Shown here piece by piece: positions 37,453 to 44,412 of a stretch of DNA of 49,550 bases. The translations under genes were made by a program, and so were the position numbers. How positions within the stretch are numbered: position 1 is the stretch's first letter; every line of letters begins with the position of its first letter. A model generated the notes under the pieces. It had not been told where the DNA came from and made no database searches. It worked only from the letters and a program-made list of their open reading frames with translations. This DNA comes from a virus, in the IMG/VR virus record IMGVR_UViG_3300034375_007944, positions 1 through 49,550 of that record. One strand, 5' to 3'.

Positions 37453-37605
37453 ATGACTACTTACACAATAAAACACAACGGAAAGGCAATAGCAAGGGAG
37501 ATGGGTGAGAGTCCGTTTCACGCTGTTGATAGGTTTGTTACAGCCCACAAGCTTTGGGACTATCGAACACAATTAACGGCTGTTCCTTGGTTACCTAAAA
37601 AATAA
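37453..37605 (+). CDS. Very small unknown protein behind leader element C
   Basis: 50 residues, ATG start. Sequence T-T-Y-T-I-K-H-N-G-K-A-I-A-R-E-M-G-E then an aromatic, basic end (L-W-D-Y-R-T-Q-L). Placed correctly relative to the leader, and it fills the gap before element D. No family recognised. Confidence 0.5.
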   Translation: MTTYTIKHNGKAIAREMGESPFHAVDRFVTAHKLWDYRTQLTAVPWLPKK

Positions 37606-37623
37606 TTTTTAAATTTGAAAATA

Positions 37624-37655
37624 GCCCGAAAGGGCGCTAACGAACGCAGTGAGTT
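37624..37655 (+). promoter_or_regulatory. Two-hairpin leader element D
   Basis: Stem 1: GCCC-GAAA-GGGC (37624-37635), a GNRA tetraloop. Stem 2: GCT (37636-37638) with AGT (37648-37650), a G-T wobble closing pair, extendable to CGCT/AGTG. ATG 37656 follows. Confidence 0.65.
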
Positions 37656-37886
37656 ATGAAAGCACAAGTAGAAGTAAAGGACGGAAGGATAACCGTTAAG
37701 ACAGAAAAAGAAGTAATCGCTACTAACTTTGATAAGCGACACCCACCTTTGCCCGAAAGTTTTATACAGAACGGGTGGATGTTTGGGTTTCCAAAAGAAG
37801 TTAACGTGGCAACTTACGTGAACGAAAACATCGGTGAGTGTTTGGAAGTAGATAACACCACAGGTGCAGTTAAAATTGAATATTGA
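37656..37886 (+). CDS. Unknown small protein behind leader element D
   Basis: 76 residues, ATG start. Beta-rich N-terminus (KAQVEVKDGRITVKTEKEVI), a central F-D-K-R-H-P-P-L-P-E-S-F and an acidic end. No family recognised. It is followed six bases later by the next gene. Confidence 0.5.
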   Translation: MKAQVEVKDGRITVKTEKEVIATNFDKRHPPLPESFIQNGWMFGFPKEVNVATYVNENIGECLEVDNTTGAVKIEY

Positions 37887-37892
37887 TTTACG

Positions 37893-38096
37893 ATGCACAG
37901 ACTTTATAGATTAATGGCAAACAATAAGTTAGTAGTGGCTTCTTACGACAAGAAGCAACTATTTGACTTTGCTAGACGAAACAGAATAAAGGGAACACTA
38001 ATCAAGCAGTACGAACCCGCTTGGATTATCCGCCAAATTAGAGAGCGAGATAAGTTATTGTTCTCCAACAACGAACAACAAATTGATATACTTTAA
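37893..38096 (+). CDS. Unknown small basic protein
   Basis: 67 residues, ATG start. Basic, with a short alpha/beta pattern (NNKLVVASYDKKQLFDFARR). No family recognised. The next gene begins three bases after the stop. Confidence 0.5.
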   Translation: MHRLYRLMANNKLVVASYDKKQLFDFARRNRIKGTLIKQYEPAWIIRQIRERDKLLFSNNEQQIDIL

Positions 38097-38099
38097 CCT

Positions 38100-38345
38100 A
38101 TGGAACAACAAGAACAATCCGACAGCATTCCTTTCTCCACCGCTTTAAGCGTGGGATTAAGGTCATATTACCTCACAGTAGAGGATAAAATAACAAAAAG
38201 GTGTTGCGCTATGGAAGTGGTGGCAAAGACCTTAAACGGGGCAAAGAACAGAGCCGTTGCTTGTTTTGAGTCCTCTTCACAAGAGGTGATAGTGAAAGAG
38301 ATAACAAAGACAGAATACAGCGAACATAAATTTAAAGACGATTGA
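38100..38345 (+). CDS. Unknown small protein
   Basis: 81 residues, ATG start. Contains S-Y-Y-L-T-V-E-D-K-I-T-K-R-C-C-A-M-E-V-V-A and a C-terminal lysine/acidic stretch. No family recognised. A ten-codon frame (38350-38382) follows but is too short to judge. Confidence 0.5.
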   Translation: MEQQEQSDSIPFSTALSVGLRSYYLTVEDKITKRCCAMEVVAKTLNGAKNRAVACFESSSQEVIVKEITKTEYSEHKFKDD

Positions 38346-38399
38346 AGCTATGAAAAACGATTTCACCTACAACTACGGATAAAACTAAAAAAAGAGATT

Positions 38400-38561
38400 A
38401 TGGAAGATTGGCTAGAAAGTGAACGAAACAAAATAAAAGAAATGGTTCACCTCTTAAATAAAATAGAGGCTTGGAGTTTTAAAACAGCGGAAAACGAAAA
38501 GAACCGCCCAACACTTAACAAATACAAACAACGTTATGGAGCGATTAAAAGGATTTTTTGA
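38400..38561 (+). CDS. Very small helical protein
   Basis: 53 residues, ATG start. Charged helix (EDWLESERNKIKEMVHLLNK) and a basic end. Overlaps the next small gene by 26 bases. No family recognised. Confidence 0.45.
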   Translation: MEDWLESERNKIKEMVHLLNKIEAWSFKTAENEKNRPTLNKYKQRYGAIKRIF

Positions 38562-38643
38562 CAAGAAAACAGTTTGGTTTTTTATAGACCTACTTATTCT
38601 TGGCGGGGCAGCTTTGTTGATTAACTACTTAATCGAGCTTTAG
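38536..38643 (+). CDS. Very small single-helix membrane peptide
   Basis: 35 residues, ATG start. Basic N-terminus (ERLKGFFDKK) and a membrane helix (VWFFIDLLILGGAALLINYL). Its stop codon overlaps that of the convergent endolysin gene. Position beside the endolysin hints at a lysis role, but it is on the opposite strand. Confidence 0.45.
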   Translation: MERLKGFFDKKTVWFFIDLLILGGAALLINYLIEL

Positions 38644-39104
38644 GCGTTGTAAACATCCATCGTTCTTAGAGACCATCCCCCTAAAAATTTAGCTTGTGAT
38701 TGGTTTCTGCGTACAAGTTGGCAGTAAAAGAACATTCTCTCAAGCGCATATCTCTCTTTGGAGACGCTTTTAGACGCTTCAAGGGTGTTAGCCCCAATGA
38801 TTCCGTCCTTTTTTACTGAGGCGCAAGATTGAAGGGTTTTAATAGCCCTTGATACCCCACCATTTACTGCGAAGTCAAACACAGAGTATCTTATGTGGTC
38901 GGGCAACTCATCACAGCGACACTTATCCCAATAGTCTCGCTTGTATATTGTGGCAGCTTCCTTTTGGGTTAAGCTTTTTATGTCAAGGTCTGGATACGCC
39001 TTTTGGCTTATGCCGTACTTTGTTAACCCCCCACTATCTGCGGGGTCGTCACTAATATAGCCTTCGTGCTTAAATAGTTTTTGTATTGCTTCTTCAAATA
39101 TCAC
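38640..39104 (-). CDS. Endolysin, glycoside hydrolase family 108
   Basis: 154 residues, GTG start five bases after a TATCTTTG box (leaderless arrangement). GH108 N-acetylmuramidase signature: F-K-H-E-G-Y-I-S-D-D-P-A-D-S-G-G-L-T-K-Y-G-I-S with the catalytic Glu of H-E-G, then Y-K-R-D-Y-W-D and F-D-F-A-V-N-G-G. The C-terminal half matches the peptidoglycan-binding domain usually found with it (D-G-I-I-G-A-N-T-L). It cleaves murein at lysis; no signal peptide, so it needs a holin. Confidence 0.9.
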   Translation of the reverse strand: MIFEEAIQKLFKHEGYISDDPADSGGLTKYGISQKAYPDLDIKSLTQKEAATIYKRDYWDKCRCDELPDHIRYSVFDFAVNGGVSRAIKTLQSCASVKKDGIIGANTLEASKSVSKERYALERMFFYCQLVRRNQSQAKFLGGWSLRTMDVYNA

Positions 39105-39109
39105 AATTA

Positions 39110-39117
39110 CAAAGATA
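39110..39117 (-). promoter_or_regulatory. -7 box five bases before the endolysin GTG
   Basis: CAAAGATA on the plus strand is TATCTTTG on the minus strand; TAATT separates it from the GTG start. Transcription would start at or beside the start codon. Confidence 0.6.
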
Positions 39118-39155
39118 CAACTAAAAAAAGAGGTGGATTATCTAACAAAAAATAC

Positions 39156-39163
39156 TATATTTG
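39156..39163 (+). promoter_or_regulatory. -7 box (TATATTTG) before leader element E
   Basis: TATATTTG; transcription would begin near 39168, so the complete two-hairpin leader E would form the start of this mRNA. No clear -33 element. Confidence 0.6.
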
Positions 39164-39175
39164 AAAAGTAGATAA

Positions 39176-39206
39176 GGTCGCAAGACCGCTAACGAGCAAA
39201 GCGATT
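39176..39206 (+). promoter_or_regulatory. Two-hairpin leader element E
   Basis: Stem 1: GGTC-GCAA-GACC (39176-39187), a GNRA tetraloop. Stem 2: GCT (39188-39190) with AGC (39200-39202), extendable to CGCT/AGCG. ATG 39207 follows after ATT. The best-formed copy, and the one with its own promoter. Confidence 0.65.
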
Positions 39207-39311
39207 ATGAAAAACTTTCTACACTGCGTGCTGTTATTTGCAGGGCTACCTTTGGTGTGGCTTTCTATTTGTTTTACAATCACATATTATTGCGGAAATG
39301 AGTCATACTAG
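39207..39311 (+). CDS. Very small membrane peptide behind leader element E
   Basis: 34 residues, ATG start. One hydrophobic helix (FLHCVLLFAGLPLVWLSICF) then a short polar tail. It could be a signal-anchor peptide or, with one cysteine in the helix, a lipoprotein-like remnant. Overlaps the next gene by 14 bases. Confidence 0.5.
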   Translation: MKNFLHCVLLFAGLPLVWLSICFTITYYCGNESY

Positions 39312-39579
39312 AGTAAAGACAACATATAGCGAAGAGGGTGCTTACGGAAGCACTATAACAAAAACACTTTATTGCCATCATAATCACAGTTGCGACTACG
39401 TTACATACTATAACGAGGACGGAAGTATCGCGTCAATGTGCTTTGGGGAATGGGATGAGGGAAATGATTTATGGGATGCCATGCAAAGGCTATGGTTTCC
39501 ATTTAAAGACGAATGGGGTGGTGAGTTGAAAGGTGGTGTTGAGTATTATAATATACCACCTTGGGAGTCAAAAGATTAA
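39298..39579 (+). CDS. Unknown small protein with His/Cys cluster
   Basis: 93 residues from ATG 39298, chosen over an opening 60 bases earlier that lies inside the membrane peptide gene. A Y-C-H-H-N-H-S-C-D-Y cluster could bind metal; the rest is acidic and Trp-rich (GEWDEGNDLWDAMQRLWFPF). It ends overlapping the stop codon of the convergent endonuclease gene. No family recognised. Confidence 0.5.
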   Translation: MSHTRVKTTYSEEGAYGSTITKTLYCHHNHSCDYVTYYNEDGSIASMCFGEWDEGNDLWDAMQRLWFPFKDEWGGELKGGVEYYNIPPWESKD

Positions 39580-40001
39580 TTTACTAACTCTTTCTTCCAC
39601 TCACTAGGCATCTTTGTTTCAGCGCAAGGGAAGCCGTTCTTTCTTGCCCACTCAAGGTAAGTAGTAGCTGATACCTTTGATATGGTGTTAGAACCTCTTT
39701 GAAAGATTATTCGTATGTCTAGTTCGGGGTGACACTTCTTCACATTGATTAGAACTGTTCTGCTTCTAGCGTCTAAGATTCCCTTTGTCTCTATGTACAT
39801 CTTTGAGCCGTCCTTCTTTTCAAAGCAGAAGTCGGGAGTGTACTTACGAGGAACAACGTACTCTATCTTGTCAGTCTCGTAATCGAAGTTTACTTTTCGT
39901 TGGTTAAGGTTCTTTGCGAACTCAGACTCAAACTTAGAACGGTATTTACTACCACGTCTAGCTTTATGCCTAGCCCTTGTGTTAGATTTCTTTCTAGCCA
40001 A
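39576..40001 (-). CDS. Endonuclease I-like Holliday junction resolvase (T7 gp3 family)
   Basis: 141 residues, start at 40001 two bases after the preceding stop. Basic N-terminus (ARKKSNTRARHKARRGSKYR) then the T7 endonuclease I pattern: S-K-F-E-S-E-F-A-K-N-L (catalytic Glu), Y-T-P-D-F-C-F (catalytic Asp), M-Y-I-E-T-K-G (E-x-K), R-x-x-x-x-N-V-K-K and L-D-I-R-I-I-F-Q. It should resolve branched DNA before packaging. It lies in the leftward block next to lysis genes. Confidence 0.85.
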   Translation of the reverse strand: MARKKSNTRARHKARRGSKYRSKFESEFAKNLNQRKVNFDYETDKIEYVVPRKYTPDFCFEKKDGSKMYIETKGILDARSRTVLINVKKCHPELDIRIIFQRGSNTISKVSATTYLEWARKNGFPCAETKMPSEWKKELVN

Positions 40002-40002
40002 A

Positions 40003-40092
40003 CTACTTCTTTCTCTTAACGGTCTTGATACGCTTACCGCTTGGCATCTTTGTTACTACCTTGGTTTTGCAAGCCTTTCTTCCTTTTCTCAT
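40003..40092 (-). CDS. Very small basic protein
   Basis: 29 residues from the ATG at 40092, which forms an ATGA overlap with the holin-like gene; the frame is open further but over that gene. Nearly all Lys/Arg/Thr/Val (R-K-G-R-K-A-C-K-T-K-V-V-T-K). It may bind nucleic acid. Small basic peptides of this kind occur in several phages; function unknown. Confidence 0.5.
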   Translation of the reverse strand: MRKGRKACKTKVVTKMPSGKRIKTVKRKK

Positions 40093-40295
40093 CCTTTCTT
40101 CTCTTGGTATTTTTGCCCTAATTTTAAACCACCCGCTAGTCCTACTAGCCCAGATACTAAAGCTAAACAAGCAACACTTCCTTCGTTTAAAAGTGTCCAC
40201 CATCCAGTAACCAAAGCGTAAGCTATCATTACTAAAAATACTAACCTCATCGAGCTAAAGTTGCCCTCGTTGTCTTGAAAAAATCCGTTTCTCAT
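40089..40295 (-). CDS. Holin-like two-helix membrane protein
   Basis: 68 residues, ATG start overlapping the upstream gene by 4 bases. Two membrane segments (LVFLVMIAYALVTGWWTLL and VACLALVSGLVGLAGGLKLG), polar N-terminus and a basic tail, the usual layout of small phage holins. It lies 1 kb from the endolysin gene on the same strand. Other hydrophobic candidates are at 44098 and 13744. Confidence 0.6.
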   Translation of the reverse strand: MRNGFFQDNEGNFSSMRLVFLVMIAYALVTGWWTLLNEGSVACLALVSGLVGLAGGLKLGQKYQEKKG

Positions 40296-40747
40296 AGTTT
40301 ATCTTTTTTTGTTATTTGTTTTTTAAGTCTTGATAAACACTCCTCATCAGATAGCGTTCTCCAAAACGCCCAATCTTGAAGGGTGATTGTGTGCTGTTTT
40401 TCCTTATCATAAGAGAACGTAACATCTACCGAAGTGTTCAATATGCTGTTTACTTTTTTGCTTACAAACTTAACTGTTCGTAGTAAGTATTCGGTTGAGT
40501 AAACCTTCCCCGAAATTTCTACCGTATCGTTTAGGAAGTACTCTTGATTATCGTCGGAGTAGAATATATCAAGGATAGGTCTGTCTCCTCGCCAAGAATC
40601 TAAAATTGGTTTGTACTTTATGAAGTTACTACCCTCGGCAATAAAAGGTTCTTTCTGCCAATTATCCATAGATATTTCGTGGCTAGATAAATATGATTTA
40701 ATGGACTTTATATCTTGACTAAAATCGAATGTCTCTATTACGTTCAT
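40292..40747 (-). CDS. Unknown tail-cassette protein with paralogous N-terminus
   Basis: 151 residues, ATG start. Residues 8-60 (F-S-Q-D-I-K-S-I ... W-Q-K-E-P-F-I-A-E-G ... Y-K-P-I-L-D) match the N-terminus of the protein at 41480-41983 (F-K-E-D-I-D-Q-I ... W-Q-S-E-P-I-F-H-D-G ... Y-A-P-K-I-D). The remainder is beta-like. It follows the LamG-like fibre gene; a capsid/tail decoration or fibre chaperone role is possible. Confidence 0.5.
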   Translation of the reverse strand: MNVIETFDFSQDIKSIKSYLSSHEISMDNWQKEPFIAEGSNFIKYKPILDSWRGDRPILDIFYSDDNQEYFLNDTVEISGKVYSTEYLLRTVKFVSKKVNSILNTSVDVTFSYDKEKQHTITLQDWAFWRTLSDEECLSRLKKQITKKDKL

Positions 40748-40751
40748 TTTC

Positions 40752-41483
40752 TTAAGTTATAGTTATCCAAGTAAATCCGTAAGTAGTAGCCAACTCTGAA
40801 CCTATGGCGTTAATGTTAGCTAAATCATCTTCTGCGTTTTCTACTCTAATCTCTGCGAATTTTCCGTTTGCTCTAACAACACTACTAAACGCGCCTAAAA
40901 ACTTAAATCCTGAATTACCTACATTATAAGATGATATTGCCTCTGTATCTACCGCACTACCTCCGTTCTTGTATAAATAAAAGTTTGTACCGTCAGACCT
41001 TAAAAGCCAAACAGCAGCATCGTCTAAAGATGCATCGTTAAGAAGTGGGTCTGAGCCAGATGCGCTAGTAACCCTTCCTTGGTATCTTAGGTAGCCTAAA
41101 TCCTCAAAAAACGTCATGGAAGTATAATCTGATGTTAGATAAGTACCAAAAGTATCAAACCTCTGTCCAGTATCTATGCTACCTACCCACCAAAAGCAAG
41201 AGCCTTGAATAGGGTCATAGGGAAACACAGATTTAAACTCGTACCAATCGTCAGTAAATACTATTGAAGATTTGTTGTTAAAATCTGCATCTACTTCGTC
41301 CCAAACAGCTTGTAATGCTCCCGATGTTTGCACAGCATCGTTACCGTTTCCGCTAGAGTCGGGTATAGTTTCAATAGGGTTTCCGTCTGTTACACCAGTA
41401 ACGTTAGAGGCAACAAGTTTTATTTCGTACTTATTAGCTCCGCCCCCACCTCCTGAGCCACCAACGTATAAACCACTAATCAT
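40752..41483 (-). CDS. LamG/ConA-like tail fibre protein with Gly-rich head
   Basis: 243 residues from ATG 41483, in an ATGA overlap with the upstream gene; a further upstream opening is rejected. M-I-S-G-L-Y-V-G-G-S-G-G-G-G-G opens the protein. The body has D-S-S-G-N-G-N-D-A, W-Y-E-F-K-S-V and L-Y-K-N-G-G-S-A, typical of LamG/concanavalin-like beta sandwiches that bind glycans. Probably a receptor-binding or decoration protein. Confidence 0.6.
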   Translation of the reverse strand: MISGLYVGGSGGGGGANKYEIKLVASNVTGVTDGNPIETIPDSSGNGNDAVQTSGALQAVWDEVDADFNNKSSIVFTDDWYEFKSVFPYDPIQGSCFWWVGSIDTGQRFDTFGTYLTSDYTSMTFFEDLGYLRYQGRVTSASGSDPLLNDASLDDAAVWLLRSDGTNFYLYKNGGSAVDTEAISSYNVGNSGFKFLGAFSSVVRANGKFAEIRVENAEDDLANINAIGSELATTYGFTWITIT

Positions 41484-41983
41484 AGTCCTAAAAATCTTTT
41501 CCACCAAGGTTTAGCTAATTGTTCTCTTAATAAACTAACCTCCCTAGCAAGAGACGTTAAGCTAATTATTTCGGTGTTTATGTTTACGGGTTCTTGCTTT
41601 ATGTTTATCTCAGGTGTGGGAACTTCTACGTTTACCGAAATTGGCTCAGGCTTTTCAACTGAAACGTTTACTTCTACAGGGTCGGGCTTTCTAAATATTA
41701 CTTGTGGGTTAAACTCTACCTTAACAGGGTCTACCTTTACCTCCAATGGCTGTACTACGCTTTCTTTAGGGGCTTCACCACTCTGCGCTGAGTTATTAGG
41801 GTCTAAGTCTATAATGTCTTTTCCCTCTGCAAAACCATCAATCTTTGGAGCATAAGCAATGTACATATCCCCATCGTGGAAGATTGGTTCTGATTGCCAA
41901 GTCTCTTGGTCTGTTCTCCCAAATAGCAACATATCTATTTGGTCTATATCTTCTTTAAAGTTGTTTGTTTTAATTAATAACAT
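41480..41983 (-). CDS. Tail-cassette protein with Pro/Val repeat stalk
   Basis: 167 residues, ATG start. The N-terminal ~58 residues match the paralogue at 40292-40747. Then comes a Pro/Val/Glu-rich stretch of alternating residues (V-D-P-V-K-V-E-F-N-P, P-D-P-V-E-V-N-V-S-V-E-K-P-E-P), probably an extended stalk, and a short basic helical end W-W-K-R-F-L-G-L. It may link a fibre to the virion. No family recognised. Confidence 0.5.
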   Translation of the reverse strand: MLLIKTNNFKEDIDQIDMLLFGRTDQETWQSEPIFHDGDMYIAYAPKIDGFAEGKDIIDLDPNNSAQSGEAPKESVVQPLEVKVDPVKVEFNPQVIFRKPDPVEVNVSVEKPEPISVNVEVPTPEINIKQEPVNINTEIISLTSLAREVSLLREQLAKPWWKRFLGL

Positions 41984-42272
41984 TTGGTTCTTCTATTTTT
42001 GGAGGGTAGCCAATAGTTGTTTTGATTACACCTCCTTGGTTAATTACTTTAATTACTTCCTCTAAACACTTTTCATTACTCCAAGGGTCTTCGTTTTGCC
42101 CTGACCAATGGAAACATCTTTCGTTTACTAAATTATCGTGTGAGTCAAACCTAAAATAAACGTCAATACCTCTTTGCACTCCGAGCAACACATCGGCTAC
42201 CTTGCACTCAAATCTTATGTTACGAATGTCCACAAAGTTACCCTTAGAATCTAATTCTACAGTCTTTTTCAT
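41970..42272 (-). CDS. Unknown tail-cassette protein
   Basis: 100 residues, ATG start three bases after the upstream stop. Contains H-W-S-G-Q-N-E-D-P-W-S-N-E-K-C and a beta-like N-terminal half (TVELDSKGNFVDIRNIRFEC). It is in the middle of the first of two duplicated tail cassettes. No family recognised. Confidence 0.45.
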   Translation of the reverse strand: MKKTVELDSKGNFVDIRNIRFECKVADVLLGVQRGIDVYFRFDSHDNLVNERCFHWSGQNEDPWSNEKCLEEVIKVINQGGVIKTTIGYPPKIEEPNVIN

Positions 42273-42275
42273 AAT

Positions 42276-43004
42276 TTATGGGTTGGGTATTATTGGTTGG
42301 GGGATTATTCGATAAGGCACACCTCTTGAACCCGATAAAGTCGATGTTTTGGTTTGAGAACCTTGAGCACCTCTGTTCTGCAGTTGATACCTAATATATC
42401 GAGTTGTGGAAAAATCCACAAAAGGAGTTGCGCTTAAAAAAACTCTAGTCCCAACTCCAATGCTATCAAAATCAGTATTGATTAATGCGCTTCCACTGTT
42501 AATATAAGTCACAACGCTATTAATAATTGTTCTAAGAGGGCAATGATAATCTGAATTACCTAAAGGGTCTGTGTAAGCCTCTATGGCTGTTATCACATCA
42601 TTTGCCGTATGAATAGACGCATCAAAAACAGAGCCTGTATCATTATTATTTTTGTACCACCAAATGCCTGTTAGATTGTCTAGCATTAATCCGTTTGTGT
42701 AAGTCGTGCCACCTAATTCATCCGTAAAACGAATTTTATTGCCAAAAGGGTTATTGTGTAGCAAAGTCCTACAAGTAGTGTCGGAATAGTCTAATTGTTG
42801 TACTTGGCATTGTACGCCTGTGGCTGTGGTATTGTTCCAATTATCAAATAAGCCTTGAGCTATTTGCCATCCTTCATCTCCTGTAAAGTAGCTAATTGTG
42901 TGAGTGGGCAAATCAGGTCTTTTGTATAGGGTAATAACATCAGAAGACCCACCTCCGCCACCACCACCTACAAGTATTCCGTCGCAATTTATTAAGTTTG
43001 GCAT
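42276..43004 (-). CDS. Gly-rich-head tail protein
   Basis: 242 residues, ATG start. The N-terminus has G-I-L-V-G-G-G-G-G-G-G, like that of the LamG-like protein. The body is beta-rich (TTYTNGLMLDNLTGIWWYKN), shares D-Y-H-C-P-L-R with D-F-Y-C-P-L-K of the protein at 3170-4396, and ends in a Pro/Ile-rich tail. Probably a tail fibre or spike piece; the glycine run may be a flexible joint. Confidence 0.55.
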   Translation of the reverse strand: MPNLINCDGILVGGGGGGGSSDVITLYKRPDLPTHTISYFTGDEGWQIAQGLFDNWNNTTATGVQCQVQQLDYSDTTCRTLLHNNPFGNKIRFTDELGGTTYTNGLMLDNLTGIWWYKNNNDTGSVFDASIHTANDVITAIEAYTDPLGNSDYHCPLRTIINSVVTYINSGSALINTDFDSIGVGTRVFLSATPFVDFSTTRYIRYQLQNRGAQGSQTKTSTLSGSRGVPYRIIPQPIIPNP

Positions 43005-43008
43005 CCTT

Positions 43009-43623
43009 TTACCTTACCTCTATTACTTTGTTTTCCAATACCGTGTCGCTGGCACACTCGTTTATTACACTAACCTTCCCAAACTTTCTTCCCCACTTAG
43101 GAGTCCAACCCCAACCAAAGAGACGCTTTCGCTCCCAATGGTCAACCATTAAAAAGGAGTTGTTATTGGTGATAGTGAAAGTACCTAAAGAGTCTCCGTC
43201 CACCCAAACAAAACTTCCACTTGTGCAACCCCTTTTAAAGTCGGCAACGTTAAGGTCGTTGAAGTTAAAATCGGGGGATTCATTTATTACGCTTATAATC
43301 GTGTCGTGTTCTACGGTTATAATCTTCTGTATGCGTGTGACTGTTTTAGGTTTTATGGACAAACTATCCCGCAAAGTAGCCAACTCCGTTTCGTAGTACT
43401 TCTTTAGCTGTTTTGTGGTAAGAACTTGTTTTTGGGTTTGGGCTTGTGCGTCTGCTATCTCAGCTTCGTAGTTGTCGGTTGCTGTTAGTAGTTCGTCTTG
43501 GTACTTCTTGCAAGATTGAACAGCAAAGATTAACCCGACGATTAAAGCCCCAATCGCAATCTTTTTCCAGTGCTTTACTATTACTTTTTCAGCTACTTTT
43601 AAACCTATTGTTTCTAGTATCAT
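43009..43623 (-). CDS. Spanin-like inner membrane protein with coiled coil
   Basis: 204 residues, ATG start with a TATCTTTG box 8 bases upstream. A basic start, one membrane helix (KIAIGALIVGLIFAVQSCKK) and a long periplasmic coiled coil (residues ~40-95), then a globular beta domain with W-E-R-K-R-L-F-G-W-G-W-T-P-K-W-G. This topology resembles i-spanins and similar proteins of Bacteroidota phages that link the membranes at lysis. A tail tape role is unlikely at this length. Confidence 0.5.
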   Translation of the reverse strand: MILETIGLKVAEKVIVKHWKKIAIGALIVGLIFAVQSCKKYQDELLTATDNYEAEIADAQAQTQKQVLTTKQLKKYYETELATLRDSLSIKPKTVTRIQKIITVEHDTIISVINESPDFNFNDLNVADFKRGCTSGSFVWVDGDSLGTFTITNNNSFLMVDHWERKRLFGWGWTPKWGRKFGKVSVINECASDTVLENKVIEVR

Positions 43624-43631
43624 CTTAAAAG

Positions 43632-43639
43632 CAAAGATA
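43632..43639 (-). promoter_or_regulatory. -7 box (TATCTTTG)
   Basis: CAAAGATA on the plus strand; minus-strand box 8 bases before the ATG of the spanin-like gene, implying a very short leader. Confidence 0.55.
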
Positions 43640-43664
43640 CAAATTAAAAAAGCGTAGGCTTATT

Positions 43665-44105
43665 TTAACACCTCACTTGATAACCAAAGATAGTTTTGGT
43701 CTTTCCACCTTTTGTGCCAACAACGGTGTTTCGGTAGTAGTACTTTACGTTTACCCCTGACTTGTGTTTAACAGTTATGTAACCGCTTGTGCATTCTCCT
43801 GTTCTGATTGTTTGGTCGAACTTTAAGTTTGATTCGTCTACCTCTTCTTTTTTAGCTACTGAATATTTAGACTCCATTGTAAGAGGTAGCTCTTCCTTTG
43901 TGTATTCGTAAGCTTGTTGATAACCCTCTGAAACCCTTTGGTCTACAACGTACTCGTCTCCCACCCAAGTTATGTCCATGATGTGATAACCAAACGGAAA
44001 CAAATCGTCCAACACATCAATCGTGAAGTCAATCGGGCGGATTTTGTCAAGGTTCTTTGACAGACTTTCAAGTTTTTTGTCTATTGAAAGAAACTTATCA
44101 TCCAT
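43665..44105 (-). CDS. Unknown protein
   Basis: 146 residues, ATG start overlapping the upstream gene by 8 bases. Acidic N-terminal coil (LSIDKKLESLSKNLDKIRPI) and a beta-rich C-terminal domain with I-R-T-G-E-C-T-S-G-Y-I-T-V-K and a final C. No family recognised. Co-transcribed with the membrane coiled-coil protein before it. Confidence 0.45.
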   Translation of the reverse strand: MDDKFLSIDKKLESLSKNLDKIRPIDFTIDVLDDLFPFGYHIMDITWVGDEYVVDQRVSEGYQQAYEYTKEELPLTMESKYSVAKKEEVDESNLKFDQTIRTGECTSGYITVKHKSGVNVKYYYRNTVVGTKGGKTKTIFGYQVRC

Positions 44106-44388
44106 TATTGTTCTGAATAATTAGCGCTATCAATCTGTCCATTCTGTCGAGAAGTTTTTCTAAGTCTTTCTTCTCGGCTTTATCTCGGTAAAGTTTTTCG
44201 ATGTCAACCTTTAGTTGGTTGTAGTCTGTTATAAGCTGCTCTATCTGTTCTGATTGAGCGGTGTCTACGTTTTCTTTTGTGGCTTCCTTTGCCCCTTGTT
44301 TTTTGATTAGGTCGTAGATTTTTATTACCCCGAAAACAAGGGCTAAACCTCCCCCGCTTAAATATGCGAGTAGTTCACCAACCGTCAT
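44098..44388 (-). CDS. Membrane-anchored coiled-coil protein, holin-like
   Basis: 96 residues from ATG 44388 (M-T-V-G-E-L-L); an ATG six codons earlier is possible. One membrane helix (LLAYLSGGGLALVFGVIKIY) followed by a charged coiled coil (QLKVDIEKLYRDKAEKKDLE). Small phage proteins of this layout are often called holins or haemolysin-XhlA-like. It sits in the lysis/tail region upstream of the spanin-like gene. Confidence 0.55.
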   Translation of the reverse strand: MTVGELLAYLSGGGLALVFGVIKIYDLIKKQGAKEATKENVDTAQSEQIEQLITDYNQLKVDIEKLYRDKAEKKDLEKLLDRMDRLIALIIQNNNG

Positions 44389-44412
44389 ATTGATTATAAG
44401 AAACACCCCTTT

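Noticed and set aside
40292-43004. Diversity-generating retroelement at the fibre genes
   Set aside because: No reverse transcriptase gene and no template repeat seen in the window.
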